A stretch of DNA of 64,000 bases from Bailinhaonella thermotolerans (GTDB lineage: Bacteria; Actinomycetota; Actinomycetes; Streptosporangiales; Streptosporangiaceae). Under the pieces are notes generated by a model that was not told the origin of the DNA, did not search any database, and worked only from the letters and a program-made list of their open reading frames with translations. How positions within the stretch are numbered: position 1 is the first letter of the stretch; each line of letters opens with the position of its first letter. Below, piece after piece: positions 28,962-36,365 of the stretch. The stretch covers positions 128,863 through 192,862 of the forward strand of contig NZ_QZEY01000013.1 of NCBI RefSeq assembly GCF_003594875.1, read 5' to 3'. The position numbers were made by a program, and so were the translations under genes.

Positions 28962-29261
28962 ATGCCCGTGATGATCATCCAGTTCCGGGTGAACGACGAG
29001 AGCATCCCCGAGGTGGAGAAGGCCGTCGCCGCGACCTTCGCCGCGCTGAACGCCGGCCGCCCCGAAGGCGTACGTTTCGGATACTACCGCCACCCCGAAA
29101 ACCCCGAGTTCACAGCGCTCCTGGAGCCGGCGGAGGGCGTGGAGAACCCCCTCCCCCACCTGGAGGAGGCAAGACTCCTCCAGGCCACCGTCGCCCGCCT
29201 CTCCGACGGCCCCCCGCCCACCCCCACCCCCCTCATCCCCCTCGCCACCTACCCCGCCTAA
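28962..29261 (+). CDS. Small hypothetical protein divergent from the ECF41 sigma factor
   Basis: A 99-residue protein beginning MPVMIIQFRVNDESIPEVEK. It continues GVRFGYYRHPENPEFTALLEPAEGVENPLPHL with a Pro/Thr-rich tail. The pattern fits a small dimeric alpha/beta-barrel (ABM-like) protein, though I do not recognise a named family with certainty. ATG at 28962 has GGCGAGGAG upstream. It is the likely target of the ECF41 sigma factor. Function unknown; perhaps stress or quinone-related oxidation by analogy with other ECF41 targets. Confidence 0.75.
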   Translation: MPVMIIQFRVNDESIPEVEKAVAATFAALNAGRPEGVRFGYYRHPENPEFTALLEPAEGVENPLPHLEEARLLQATVARLSDGPPPTPTPLIPLATYPA

Positions 29262-29330
29262 CCCCTCCCACCGCCCCCATCCCCCAACCCCAGGCCGCGT
29301 GACGCCGTGAGCGCGGCGACCCGCGCCTCT

Positions 29331-29395
29331 CCCTCGCCGTGATCATGCGGTTTTGCGCACAGGTTGTGATTAAAACTGCATGATCACGGCGAGGG
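29331..29395. repeat. Palindromic intergenic element, copy B (18-bp perfect arms)
   Basis: CCCTCGCCGTGATCATGC (29331-29348) is inverted exactly as GCATGATCACGGCGAGGG (29378-29395). One G-T pair then GTTTT/AAAAC extends the stem to about 24 bp with a 17-base loop (29355-29371). The loop region is AT-richer than its surroundings. It lies 70 bases after the stop of the 28962 gene. Arms are related to copies A, C and D. It could also terminate transcription. Confidence 0.85.
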
Positions 29396-29465
29396 GAGGG
29401 CGGGGTTATCCACAGGCGGGGGCTGGAGGCTCCGGGGACGGGGGCCGCGGGGGCAGCATCGGGGT

Positions 29466-30455
29466 ATGGAGATCGGCGAGAACGTTCTTTCCGGCGGAGA
29501 GCGGGGCGGGGCGGGCCGGCGGCGGGGGCGGTCGCTCACCGCGCGGGAGCCGGCCCGGCTCACGAACGGCGGGTATCTGTTCGCCGACGCGCGGCGGGAC
29601 CTGATCAGCAGGGCGGGTCTCTACGCGCGGGTGAGCCGCCCGCCCGCGGTGGTGTGCCGCCGCACCGCCGCTTTCGTGTGGGGGGTGGACGTGCTTCCCC
29701 CGGGCCGCCACCCCGACGCCTGGGACGTCGAGCTGATGGTGCCGCGCGGGCACACGCCCGCCCGGCGGCCCGGCTGCGCCGTCTACCAGGGCGAGCTCCC
29801 GGCCGGCGACGTCACCAGGGAGAAGGGGATGTGGGTGACGACGAAGGCACGGACGGCGCTGGACTGCGGGCGCTGGCTGCCCCGGATGGAGGCGCTGGCC
29901 GCGCTCGATCGGTTCCTCCGGATCGGGGTGGACCGGGAGGACCTCCTGCGGCGTGCCCAGGGGCTCTCGGGCCGGCGCAACGCGCGGCGGCTACGCGACC
30001 TGATCGAGCTGGCGGACCCCCGGGCGCAGTCCCCGAGCGAGAGCTGGACGCGGGCGCTGCTCACGGAGTACGGCCTGCCACGGCCGGAGCCCCAGATCCA
30101 CGTGCCGCTGCCGGACGGGCGGTGGGTCTTCATCGACATGGGCTGGCGGAAGTACCGGGTGGGGGTCGAATATGACGGCGCCGCGCATCACACGACCCCC
30201 CGCCAGCGCGAGCACGACGAGCGGCGGCGCCGCGAGCTGGCGGAGGCCGGATGGCTGATCATCCCGGTGCGCAAGGGGGACATCCTCGGCAGCCCTCACC
30301 GCCTCATCGAGCACGTCACGGAGAAGCTGATGGACCGCGGCTGGGCACCGGGCACGGACGAGGCCCAGGAGATCCGCAAGGCCCTGCTGCGCGCCGCAGC
30401 GAGGCATGCCCCGGGGACGCGCCGGCGCGACCGCCCGCGGGGATCGTGGTCATGA
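29466..30455 (+). CDS. AbiEi-antitoxin-like protein with DUF559 (VSR-like endonuclease) domain
   Basis: A 329-residue protein. The N-terminal half (about 25-165) resembles AbiEi-family winged-helix/antitoxin-like proteins of actinomycetes (SRPPAVVCRRTAAFVWGVDVLP, KGMWVTTKARTALDCGRWL). The C-terminal half (about 190-300) has the DUF559/VSR-like pattern SPSESWTRALLTEYGLP, then FIDMGWRKYRVGVEYDGAAHH, with Glu, Asp and Glu-Tyr-Asp residues placed as in PD-(D/E)xK nucleases. No cognate AbiEii toxin is adjacent. Nuclease activity is inferred. Such genes are common and scattered in Actinobacteria. Confidence 0.75.
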   Translation: MEIGENVLSGGERGGAGRRRGRSLTAREPARLTNGGYLFADARRDLISRAGLYARVSRPPAVVCRRTAAFVWGVDVLPPGRHPDAWDVELMVPRGHTPARRPGCAVYQGELPAGDVTREKGMWVTTKARTALDCGRWLPRMEALAALDRFLRIGVDREDLLRRAQGLSGRRNARRLRDLIELADPRAQSPSESWTRALLTEYGLPRPEPQIHVPLPDGRWVFIDMGWRKYRVGVEYDGAAHHTTPRQREHDERRRRELAEAGWLIIPVRKGDILGSPHRLIEHVTEKLMDRGWAPGTDEAQEIRKALLRAAARHAPGTRRRDRPRGSWS

Positions 30456-30487
30456 CCCGCGGCCCGCCGGAAGACGGCCGAGGACGT

Positions 30488-31510
30488 CTACCAGCCGTAT
30501 TCCTCGTCGGCGCTGCCGCCTTGGGAGAGGAGTTGGATGTCGCTCTCCACCATCATGGTGACGAGGCGCTCGAAGGAGACCTCGGGCTCCCAGCCGAGCT
30601 GGTCCTTGGCCTTCTTGGGCTCGGCGCAGAGGAGGTCCACCTCGGCGGGGCGGGTGAGGGCCTGGTCGTAGGTGACGTGGTCGCGCCAGTTGAGGCCGGC
30701 CGCGGTGAAGGCCGCCTCGACCAGTTCGCGGACCGAGTGCGTGCGGCCGGTGCCGATGACGTAGTCCTCGGGGGCGGCGGCCTGGAGCATGAGGTGCATC
30801 GCGCGCACGTAGTCGCCGGCGTAGCCCCAGTCGCGGCGGGCGTCGAGGTTGCCCAGGCGGAGCTCACCGGCCAGGCCGAGCTTGATCCGCGCGACGCCCA
30901 GGGACACCTTGCGGGTCACGAACTCCGCGCCCCGGCGGGGGGACTCGTGGTTGAAGAGGATGCCGGACACCGCGAACATCCCGTAGGACTCGCGGTAGTT
31001 CTGGGTGAGGAAGTGCCCGTACGCCTTGGCCACGCCGTACGGCGAGCGGGGGTGGAAGGGGGTGCGCTCGGTCTGCGGGGTCTCGCGGACCTGGCCGAAC
31101 ATCTCCGACGACGACGCCTGGTAGAACCGGATCTGGCCGGAGCCGGGGGTGCGCGAGGCAGAGATGCCGGAGTAGACGCGGATGGCCTCCAGCATGCGCA
31201 GCACGCCCATGCCGGTGACCTCGGCGGTGAGCTCCGCCTGCTCCCAGGACATGGGGACGAACGAGATCGCGCCCAGGTTGTAGACCTCGTCCGGCTGGAC
31301 CTTCTCCACCGCCGAGATCAGGGAGCCCTGGTCGAGGAGGTCGCCGCGCGCGAGCCGTACGTCCTCCAGGAGGGCGCGGACACGGCTGACGCGGGGATTG
31401 GCCTGGCCGCGGACCAGGCCCCAGACCTCGTAGCCCTGCGCCAGCAGGTGCTCCGCGAGGTAGGAGCCGTCCTGCCCGGTGATGCCGGTGATCAGCGCAC
31501 GCCTGGCCAA
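30488..31510 (-). CDS. gmd: GDP-mannose 4,6-dehydratase
   Basis: Converts GDP-mannose to GDP-4-keto-6-deoxymannose. It is an extended SDR with NAD(P) motif GITGQDGSYLAEHLLAQGYEV near the N-terminus. SSSEMFGQV and SPYGVAKAYGHFLTQNYRESYGMF carry the catalytic Ser and Tyr-x3-Lys, and FNHESPRRGAEFVTRKV is diagnostic for GMD. TTG 31510 is preferred because GGAGG lies 5 bases before it (31516-31520) and the NAD motif then sits at residue 9, giving 340 residues; an ATG at 31585 in frame would add 25 residues of poor quality. It is divergent from a GT4-methyltransferase operon. No fcl/rmd reductase is in the window. Confidence 0.92.
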   Translation of the reverse strand: MARRALITGITGQDGSYLAEHLLAQGYEVWGLVRGQANPRVSRVRALLEDVRLARGDLLDQGSLISAVEKVQPDEVYNLGAISFVPMSWEQAELTAEVTGMGVLRMLEAIRVYSGISASRTPGSGQIRFYQASSSEMFGQVRETPQTERTPFHPRSPYGVAKAYGHFLTQNYRESYGMFAVSGILFNHESPRRGAEFVTRKVSLGVARIKLGLAGELRLGNLDARRDWGYAGDYVRAMHLMLQAAAPEDYVIGTGRTHSVRELVEAAFTAAGLNWRDHVTYDQALTRPAEVDLLCAEPKKAKDQLGWEPEVSFERLVTMMVESDIQLLSQGGSADEEYGW

Positions 31511-31798
31511 CGGGGCCTCCCTACAAAGTGCGGTGAAATTGGTCTTGAGCGCCGAATGTACCCCGACCAGGGCAGGCTGGTGCACTATGACCTAGAACAC
31601 GTTTCATACATCCAGTCTCATAGCGTGACATAGACGCAGCTCAGCGCATATAAGACCTATCGGGGGAACAACCTACACATCTCCGTACCCCCCGGACTGC
31701 CCAATGGTAAGGTCCGCAAGCTAAGGTCAAGTTCTCCGAGCCCGTGATCAAGGCTCGGATCAGAAGGCGTGTGGCGTGTCGAGAGGGGGTGCCCGCAA
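31511..31798. promoter_or_regulatory. Divergent gmd / glycosyltransferase promoter region with KstR-like box
   Basis: These 288 bases are less GC-rich than the surroundings. They contain TAGAACACGTTTCA (31593-31606), an exact match to TnnAACnnGTTnnA. Possible -10 elements include TATAAG near 31650. A short inverted repeat CGAGCC/GGCTCG lies near 31738-31758. No protein gene fits. The box suggests the surface-sugar cassette is linked to the steroid regulon, or is a chance match. Confidence 0.55.
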
Positions 31799-33037
31799 GT
31801 GTCACTCCGGATCGCCCTGCTTTCCTACCGGAGCAAGCCCACCTGCGGCGGCCAGGGTGTGTACGTCCGTCATCTCAGCAGGGAGCTGGTCGCGCTCGGC
31901 CACCACGTCGAGGTGTTCAGCGGCCAGCCGTACCCCGAGCTGGACGAGGGCGTGATCCTCAACAAGGTGCCGAGCCTGGACCTCTACCGCGACGAGGACC
32001 CGTTCCGCACGCCGAGCCTGCACGAGTACCGCGACTGGATCGACGTCCTGGAAGTCGCCACGATGTGGACGGCCGGCTTCCCCGAGCCGCTGACCTTCAG
32101 CCTGCGCGCGCTCCGCGAGCTCAAGAAGCGCCGCCGCGACTTCGACGTGGTCCAGGACAACCAGGTCCTCGGGTACGGCCTGCTGGGCCTGAAGCGGCTG
32201 GGCCTGCCGGTCGTGGGCACCATCCACCACCCGATCAGCGTGGACCGCCGCATCGAGCTGAAGGCCGCCAAGGGCCTGAAGAAGATCAGCATGCGCCGGT
32301 GGTACGGCTTCGTGCGCATGCAGAGCATCGTCGCGCCCCGGCTGAACCCGATCCTGACGGTGTCCGAGTCCAGCCTGGACGACATCCACCGCGACTTCCA
32401 CGTGCCCCGGGAGAACATGCGGCTGATCCCGCTGGGCGTGGACACCCGCTTCTTCCACCCGCGCCCCGAGCTGCCCAAGGTCAAGGGCCGCATCGTGGCC
32501 GTGGCCAGCGCCGACTCCCCGATGAAGGGCGTGGCCACCCTCCTGCGCGCGGTCGCCAAGCTCGCGACCGAGCGCGACGTCACGCTGACGGTCGTCAGCA
32601 AGCCCACCCCCGGCGGCCCCACCGACACGCTCGTGGACGAGCTGTCCCTGCGCGACCGCGTGAGCTTCGTGCACGGCATCAGCGACGAGGAGCTGGGCGA
32701 GCTGATCGCCACCTCGGAGATCGCCGTGGTGCCGTCGCTGTACGAGGGCTTCTCGCTCCCGGCCGTCGAGCACATGGCCAGCGGCACCCCGCTCGTCGCC
32801 AGCCGCACCGGCGCGCTCCCCGAGGTCGTGGGCGACGCCGCGATCCAGGTGCCCCCGGGCGACGTGGAGGAGCTGGCCGCCACCCTCAAGCGCCTGCACG
32901 ACTCGCCTGAGCTGCGCGAGGAGTACGCCGCCAAGGGCTACGAGCGGGTCCAGGAGCGCTACACGTGGCGGGCGGTCGCCGCCCGCACCGCGGAGATCTA
33001 CGAAGAAGCGATCCGGAAGAACAAGGGAGCGGCATAA
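31799..33037 (+). CDS. GT4-family glycosyltransferase
   Basis: A retaining GT-B glycosyltransferase of 412 residues. The N-terminal acceptor lobe has SKPTCGGQGVYVRHLSREL (glycine-rich loop). The C-terminal donor lobe has VAVASADSPMKGVATLLRAV and the E-x7-E motif EGFSLPAVEHMASGTPLVAS near 315-335. GTG at 31799 follows AGAGGGGG. Its 3' neighbours are a methyltransferase (start one base after its stop) and a toroid protein, so the three probably form one operon. The substrate could be a GDP-sugar derived from Gmd (inference). Cytoplasmic, no membrane segment. Confidence 0.9.
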   Translation: MSLRIALLSYRSKPTCGGQGVYVRHLSRELVALGHHVEVFSGQPYPELDEGVILNKVPSLDLYRDEDPFRTPSLHEYRDWIDVLEVATMWTAGFPEPLTFSLRALRELKKRRRDFDVVQDNQVLGYGLLGLKRLGLPVVGTIHHPISVDRRIELKAAKGLKKISMRRWYGFVRMQSIVAPRLNPILTVSESSLDDIHRDFHVPRENMRLIPLGVDTRFFHPRPELPKVKGRIVAVASADSPMKGVATLLRAVAKLATERDVTLTVVSKPTPGGPTDTLVDELSLRDRVSFVHGISDEELGELIATSEIAVVPSLYEGFSLPAVEHMASGTPLVASRTGALPEVVGDAAIQVPPGDVEELAATLKRLHDSPELREEYAAKGYERVQERYTWRAVAARTAEIYEEAIRKNKGAA

Positions 33038-33751
33038 GTGCTGACCGTCGACTTCGGGCGGCTGCCCGTGGGCCCCGGCGACCGCGTGCTCGATCTCGGC
33101 GCGGGCGGGGGCCGGCACGCCTTCGAGGTGCTGCGCCGCGGCGCCGACGTCGTGGCCTTCGACATGAACGCGGACGAGCTGGCCGGGGTGGCCGACATGT
33201 TCGCGGCGATGGACAAGGCGGGCGAGGTGCCCGAGGGCGCGACCGGCGAGACCGTGGTCGGCGACGCGCTGGACATGCCGTTCCCCGACGGGGAGTTCAG
33301 CAAGGTGATCGCCTCGGAGGTGCTGGAGCACATCCCGGACGACATGGCCGCGATGCGCGAGCTCTACCGCGTGCTCAAGCCCGGCGGCATGGCCGCGATC
33401 ACCGTGCCCAGCTTCCTGCCCGAGCGCATCTGCTGGGCGCTGTCGGAGGACTACCACACCGCCCCCGGCGGCCACATCCGGATCTACACGCTCGCCGAGC
33501 TGTCGGCCAAGCTGAAGTCCACCGGGTTCCGCGTCGGCCCCCACCACCACGCGCACGGGCTGCACGCGCCGTACTGGTGGATCAAGTGCGCCGTGGGGGT
33601 GAACAACGACGAGCACCCGCTCGCCAAGGCGTACCACCAGATCCTGGTCTGGGACATCATGAAGCGCCCGCCGGCGACGAGGATCGCCGAGGCCGTGCTC
33701 AACCCCTTCATCGGCAAGAGCGTCGTCCTGTACGTGCGGAAGCCCGGATGA
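33038..33751 (+). CDS. Class I SAM-dependent methyltransferase
   Basis: A 237-residue Rossmann methyltransferase with motif I VLDLGAGGGRHAFEVLRRG near residue 11-29, the acidic DMNADEL after strand 2, ALDMPFPDGEFSKVIASEVLEH (motif post I and IV) and YRVLKPGGMAAITVPS. GTG start immediately after the GT4 stop; the stop overlaps the next ATG (ATGA). Substrate unknown; sugar or glycolipid O-methylation is suggested by context. Confidence 0.88.
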   Translation: MLTVDFGRLPVGPGDRVLDLGAGGGRHAFEVLRRGADVVAFDMNADELAGVADMFAAMDKAGEVPEGATGETVVGDALDMPFPDGEFSKVIASEVLEHIPDDMAAMRELYRVLKPGGMAAITVPSFLPERICWALSEDYHTAPGGHIRIYTLAELSAKLKSTGFRVGPHHHAHGLHAPYWWIKCAVGVNNDEHPLAKAYHQILVWDIMKRPPATRIAEAVLNPFIGKSVVLYVRKPG

Positions 33752-34824
33752 CGGTTCCGCAGATCCCCGCGGTACCGGGCGTGATCACCGCCGAGCAGGT
33801 GATCCAGACCGCACGCAGCATCGCCGCCATCCAGGAGCCCGACGGGGGCGTGCCGTGGCCCGGGGGCCACGTGGACGTCTGGAACCACGTCGAGTGCGCG
33901 ATGGCCCTCAGCGTCGCCGGCCTGCGCGAGGAGGCCCGCGCCGCGTACGCCTGGGCACGCGCGACCCAGCGCGCCGACGGCTCGTGGCCGATGAAGCTGG
34001 TCAAGGGCGAGGCCGTGGAGGCGAACGGCGAGAGCAACCACGCCGGATACCTGGCCGTCGGCGTCTGGCACGAGCTGCTGCTCACCGGGGACGACGAGTT
34101 CGCCGCGCTCATGTGGCCGCACGTACGGCGGGCGCTGGACTTCGTCGTCGATCTCCAGACGACGCGCGGGGAGATCGTCTGGGAACGGTCCGCGGCGGGC
34201 GTGCCCTCGGCGTACGCGCTGCTCACCGGCTGCTCGTCGATCTACCAGGGCCTGCGCTGCGGGGTCATGCTGGCCGACCACCTCGGCGAGCCGCAGCCGG
34301 ACTGGGAGGTCGCGGCCGACCGCCTGGGCCACGTGCTCGTGGCGCACCCGGAGGCGTTCGCCGACAAGAGCCGCTTCTCGATGGACTGGTACTACCCGAT
34401 CCTCGGCGGCGCCCTGCGCGGCCCGGACGCGGAGAAGCGCCTGGCCGGCGAGTGGGACACGTTCGTGGTGCCGGGCCTGGGCTGCCGCTGCGTGTCCGAC
34501 CAACCCTGGGTGACCGGCGCGGAGACGTGCGAGCTGGTGCTGGCCCTGGACGCCCTGGGCGACCGCGAGCGCGCCCTGCGCCTGTTCACCTGGATGCAGC
34601 ACCTGCGCCACGAGGACGGCGGCTACTGGACCGGCTGGCAGTACGCCAACCGCAAGCACTACCCGCACGAGCGCAGCGGCTACACGGCCGCCGCCGTCAT
34701 CCTCGCCGCCGACGCCCTGTCGGACGCCACCCCTGCCGCGTCGCTGTTCCGTACGGCGGGAGCCCGCTCCCACCTCCTGGAACCGTCGGAGGCCTGCGGC
34801 TGCTCCCCGGTACGCGTGAGCTGA
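33748..34824 (+). CDS. Alpha/alpha-toroid protein (often annotated prenyltransferase-like)
   Basis: A 358-residue helical-repeat protein. Repeats resemble terpenoid cyclase/prenyltransferase or six-hairpin glycosidase toroids: SIAAIQEPDGGVPWPGG, WARATQRADGSWPMKL and WMQHLRHEDGGYWTGWQYA share a Q-x-x-DGxW pattern. The middle contains GESNHAGYLAVGVWHELLL and RFSMDWYYPILGGAL. The conserved Trp, His, Glu and Asp residues would suit a glycoside hydrolase or epimerase better than isoprenoid chemistry, but no catalytic assignment is safe. Overlaps the upstream methyltransferase by four bases. Similar genes recur beside GT4 and gmd genes in actinomycetes from memory. Confidence 0.72.
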   Translation: MTVPQIPAVPGVITAEQVIQTARSIAAIQEPDGGVPWPGGHVDVWNHVECAMALSVAGLREEARAAYAWARATQRADGSWPMKLVKGEAVEANGESNHAGYLAVGVWHELLLTGDDEFAALMWPHVRRALDFVVDLQTTRGEIVWERSAAGVPSAYALLTGCSSIYQGLRCGVMLADHLGEPQPDWEVAADRLGHVLVAHPEAFADKSRFSMDWYYPILGGALRGPDAEKRLAGEWDTFVVPGLGCRCVSDQPWVTGAETCELVLALDALGDRERALRLFTWMQHLRHEDGGYWTGWQYANRKHYPHERSGYTAAAVILAADALSDATPAASLFRTAGARSHLLEPSEACGCSPVRVS

Positions 34825-34854
34825 CGCCGCCGGGACCGCGGGCCGCCGGTGCCG

Positions 34855-34930
34855 GTGATCTCGCGATCCCGCCCCGCCCCCTCCCTCGGCCGGAGCCGGA
34901 GGCGGCGCGGGAGCGGAATCGCGGGATCAC
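34855..34930. repeat. Palindromic intergenic element, copy C
   Basis: GTGATCTCGCGATCCCGC (34855-34872) is inverted with two differences as GCGGAATCGCGGGATCAC (34913-34930), then GGCGAGAGGGAGGCGG. It lies between two convergent genes (stops at 34824 and 34956). The left arm is identical over 18 bases to copy A. Confidence 0.8.
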
Positions 34931-34955
34931 GGCGAGAGGGAGGCGGCCACCGAGG

Positions 34956-35588
34956 TCAGAGGCGTTCCAGGACCCGGAGGGAGCCGGTGTGGCGGACCTC
35001 CTTGTAGGCGCCGGTGGCCAGGGCTTCGAGGTAGACGCGGTAGGGGGCCTGGCCGCCGTCGGCGGGGTCGGGGTAGATGTCGTGGAAGACGAGGGCGCCG
35101 CCGGGCATGACGTGCGGGGACCAGCCCTCGTAGTCGGCGCGCACCGGGTCCTCGGAGTGGCCGCCGTCGATGAAGAGCATGGCCAGGGGGGTGTTCCAGA
35201 GGCGCGCCACCGTCTCGGAGCGGCCCACCACGGCGACGACCTCGTCCTCCAGGCCGGCGTGGGCGATCGTCTGGCGGAAGGTGGGCAGGGAGTCCATCTT
35301 GCCGACGCAGTGGTCCATGAGGGACGGGTCGTGGTGCTCCCAGCCCGGCTGGATCTCCTCCGAGCCGCGGTGGTGGTCCACGGTGACGACGACGGTGCCC
35401 GCGAGCCGCGCCGCCGCGCCCAGGTAGACGGCGGACTTGCCGCAGTAGGAACCGATCTCGCAGAGCGGCCCGCGCGAGCCGTACTCACACGCCGTCTCGA
35501 AGAGCGCCAGGCCCTCGTCCGCGGGCATGAAGCCCTTGGCCTTGACAGCCGCGCGGAGCAGGTCGGGGGGCATCTGCCAGGTACTCAT
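34956..35588 (-). CDS. Class I SAM methyltransferase, Methyltransf_24 / CmcI-like
   Basis: A 210-residue protein with LCEIGSYCGKSAVYLGAAAR (motif I), VVTVDHHRGSEE (acidic loop), MLFIDGGHSEDPVRADYEGW and GGALVFHDIYPDP. The IDGGHxxxxVxxDxxxW pattern is typical of metal-assisted methyltransferases of the CmcI/macrocin-O-methyltransferase type. Convergent with the toroid gene and probably part of the same sugar-modification cassette. Target hydroxyl not identifiable. Confidence 0.85.
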   Translation of the reverse strand: MSTWQMPPDLLRAAVKAKGFMPADEGLALFETACEYGSRGPLCEIGSYCGKSAVYLGAAARLAGTVVVTVDHHRGSEEIQPGWEHHDPSLMDHCVGKMDSLPTFRQTIAHAGLEDEVVAVVGRSETVARLWNTPLAMLFIDGGHSEDPVRADYEGWSPHVMPGGALVFHDIYPDPADGGQAPYRVYLEALATGAYKEVRHTGSLRVLERL

Positions 35589-35642
35589 CCGCCGATACTA
35601 GCCACTGCCGAATACAGTTCTGTCAACCCTTGCCACCCTTGG

Positions 35643-35656
35643 TGGAACGTGTTCTA
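35643..35656. promoter_or_regulatory. KstR-like operator / promoter of the split-barrel-ferredoxin-adh operon
   Basis: TGGAACGTGTTCTA is an exact match to TnnAACnnGTTnnA and overlaps a -10-like TACTTT (35655-35660). The GTG at 35666 lies 5 bases after that hexamer, so the transcript may be leaderless. Confidence 0.85.
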
Positions 35657-35665
35657 CTTTGCTGC

Positions 35666-36124
35666 GTGAATCAGCGCGCTCGCATAGTCATGAGCCCCGA
35701 CGAGGCCGACGCGTTCATCGCAGGCTCGCGCAAGCTCCAGCTCGGGACGATCAACCCGGACGGCACCCCGCACCTGGTCACGATGTTCTACGGGCTCGTC
35801 GAGGGCAAGATCGGCTTCTGGACGTACGCCAAGGCGCAGAAGACGCTCAACATGGCCCGCGACCCGCGCGTCACCTGTCTCATCGAGGCCGGCGAGGAGT
35901 ACTTCGACCTGCGCGGCGTCCTGCTGTACGGCACGGCCAAGCGGGTCGAGGACCCCGGGGCCGTGTTCGACATCGGCATGGCGGTCGCCCGGCGCATGGC
36001 GGACCTGCGCGACGCGCCCGAGGAGAACCTGCGGAGCTACGTCGAGCAGACCGCGCGCAAGCGGGTCGGCTTCGTCGTCGAACCGGCGCGCGTCGTGTCC
36101 TGGGACCACCGTAAGCTCGCCTGA
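35666..36124 (+). CDS. Pyridoxamine-5'-phosphate-oxidase-like FMN/F420 split-barrel protein
   Basis: A 152-residue protein with KLQLGTINPDGTPHLVTMFYGLVEGKI, FWTYAKAQKTLNMARDPRVTCLIEAG and GVLLYGTAKRVEDP, the PNPOx-like/F420-dependent reductase fold. GTG 35666 is chosen as a possible leaderless start directly after the promoter; ATG 35690 is the conventional alternative (144 residues). First gene of a probable KstR-controlled operon with an FdxD-like ferredoxin and an alcohol dehydrogenase. Probably reduces or oxidises a steroid intermediate with F420 or flavin, which is inference. Confidence 0.83.
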   Translation: MNQRARIVMSPDEADAFIAGSRKLQLGTINPDGTPHLVTMFYGLVEGKIGFWTYAKAQKTLNMARDPRVTCLIEAGEEYFDLRGVLLYGTAKRVEDPGAVFDIGMAVARRMADLRDAPEENLRSYVEQTARKRVGFVVEPARVVSWDHRKLA

Positions 36125-36146
36125 GCCCACGCGAGGAGGACACCCG

Positions 36147-36338
36147 ATGGAAGTCAAGGTCGATCCCCTGGTCTGCGAGGCCAACGCCGTCTGCGTGGGG
36201 CTGGCGCCCGAGGTCTTCGAGCTGGACGACGACGACGAGCTCCACATCCTGCTGCCCGAGCCGCCCGCGGAGCTGCACGAGAAGGTCCGCCAGGCGGTGA
36301 GGTCCTGCCCCAAGGCCGCGCTCACGCTCAAGGAGTGA
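36147..36338 (+). CDS. fdxD: [3Fe-4S] ferredoxin, FdxD-like
   Basis: A 63-residue ferredoxin with cysteines at 10, 16 and 54. The pattern CEANAVC...CPKAAL lacks the fourth ligand (Asn13 at the variable position), so a [3Fe-4S] cluster is expected. The sequence CEANAVCVGLAPEVFELDD closely recalls mycobacterial FdxD (also 63 residues), a steroid-regulon ferredoxin. It is a likely electron donor to a P450 such as CYP125 at 26611, although no ferredoxin reductase gene lies in the window. The ribosome site AGGAGG precedes the ATG. Confidence 0.9.
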   Translation: MEVKVDPLVCEANAVCVGLAPEVFELDDDDELHILLPEPPAELHEKVRQAVRSCPKAALTLKE

Positions 36339-36365
36339 CGGCCAGGAACTCCCCTGGAGGTTTCG

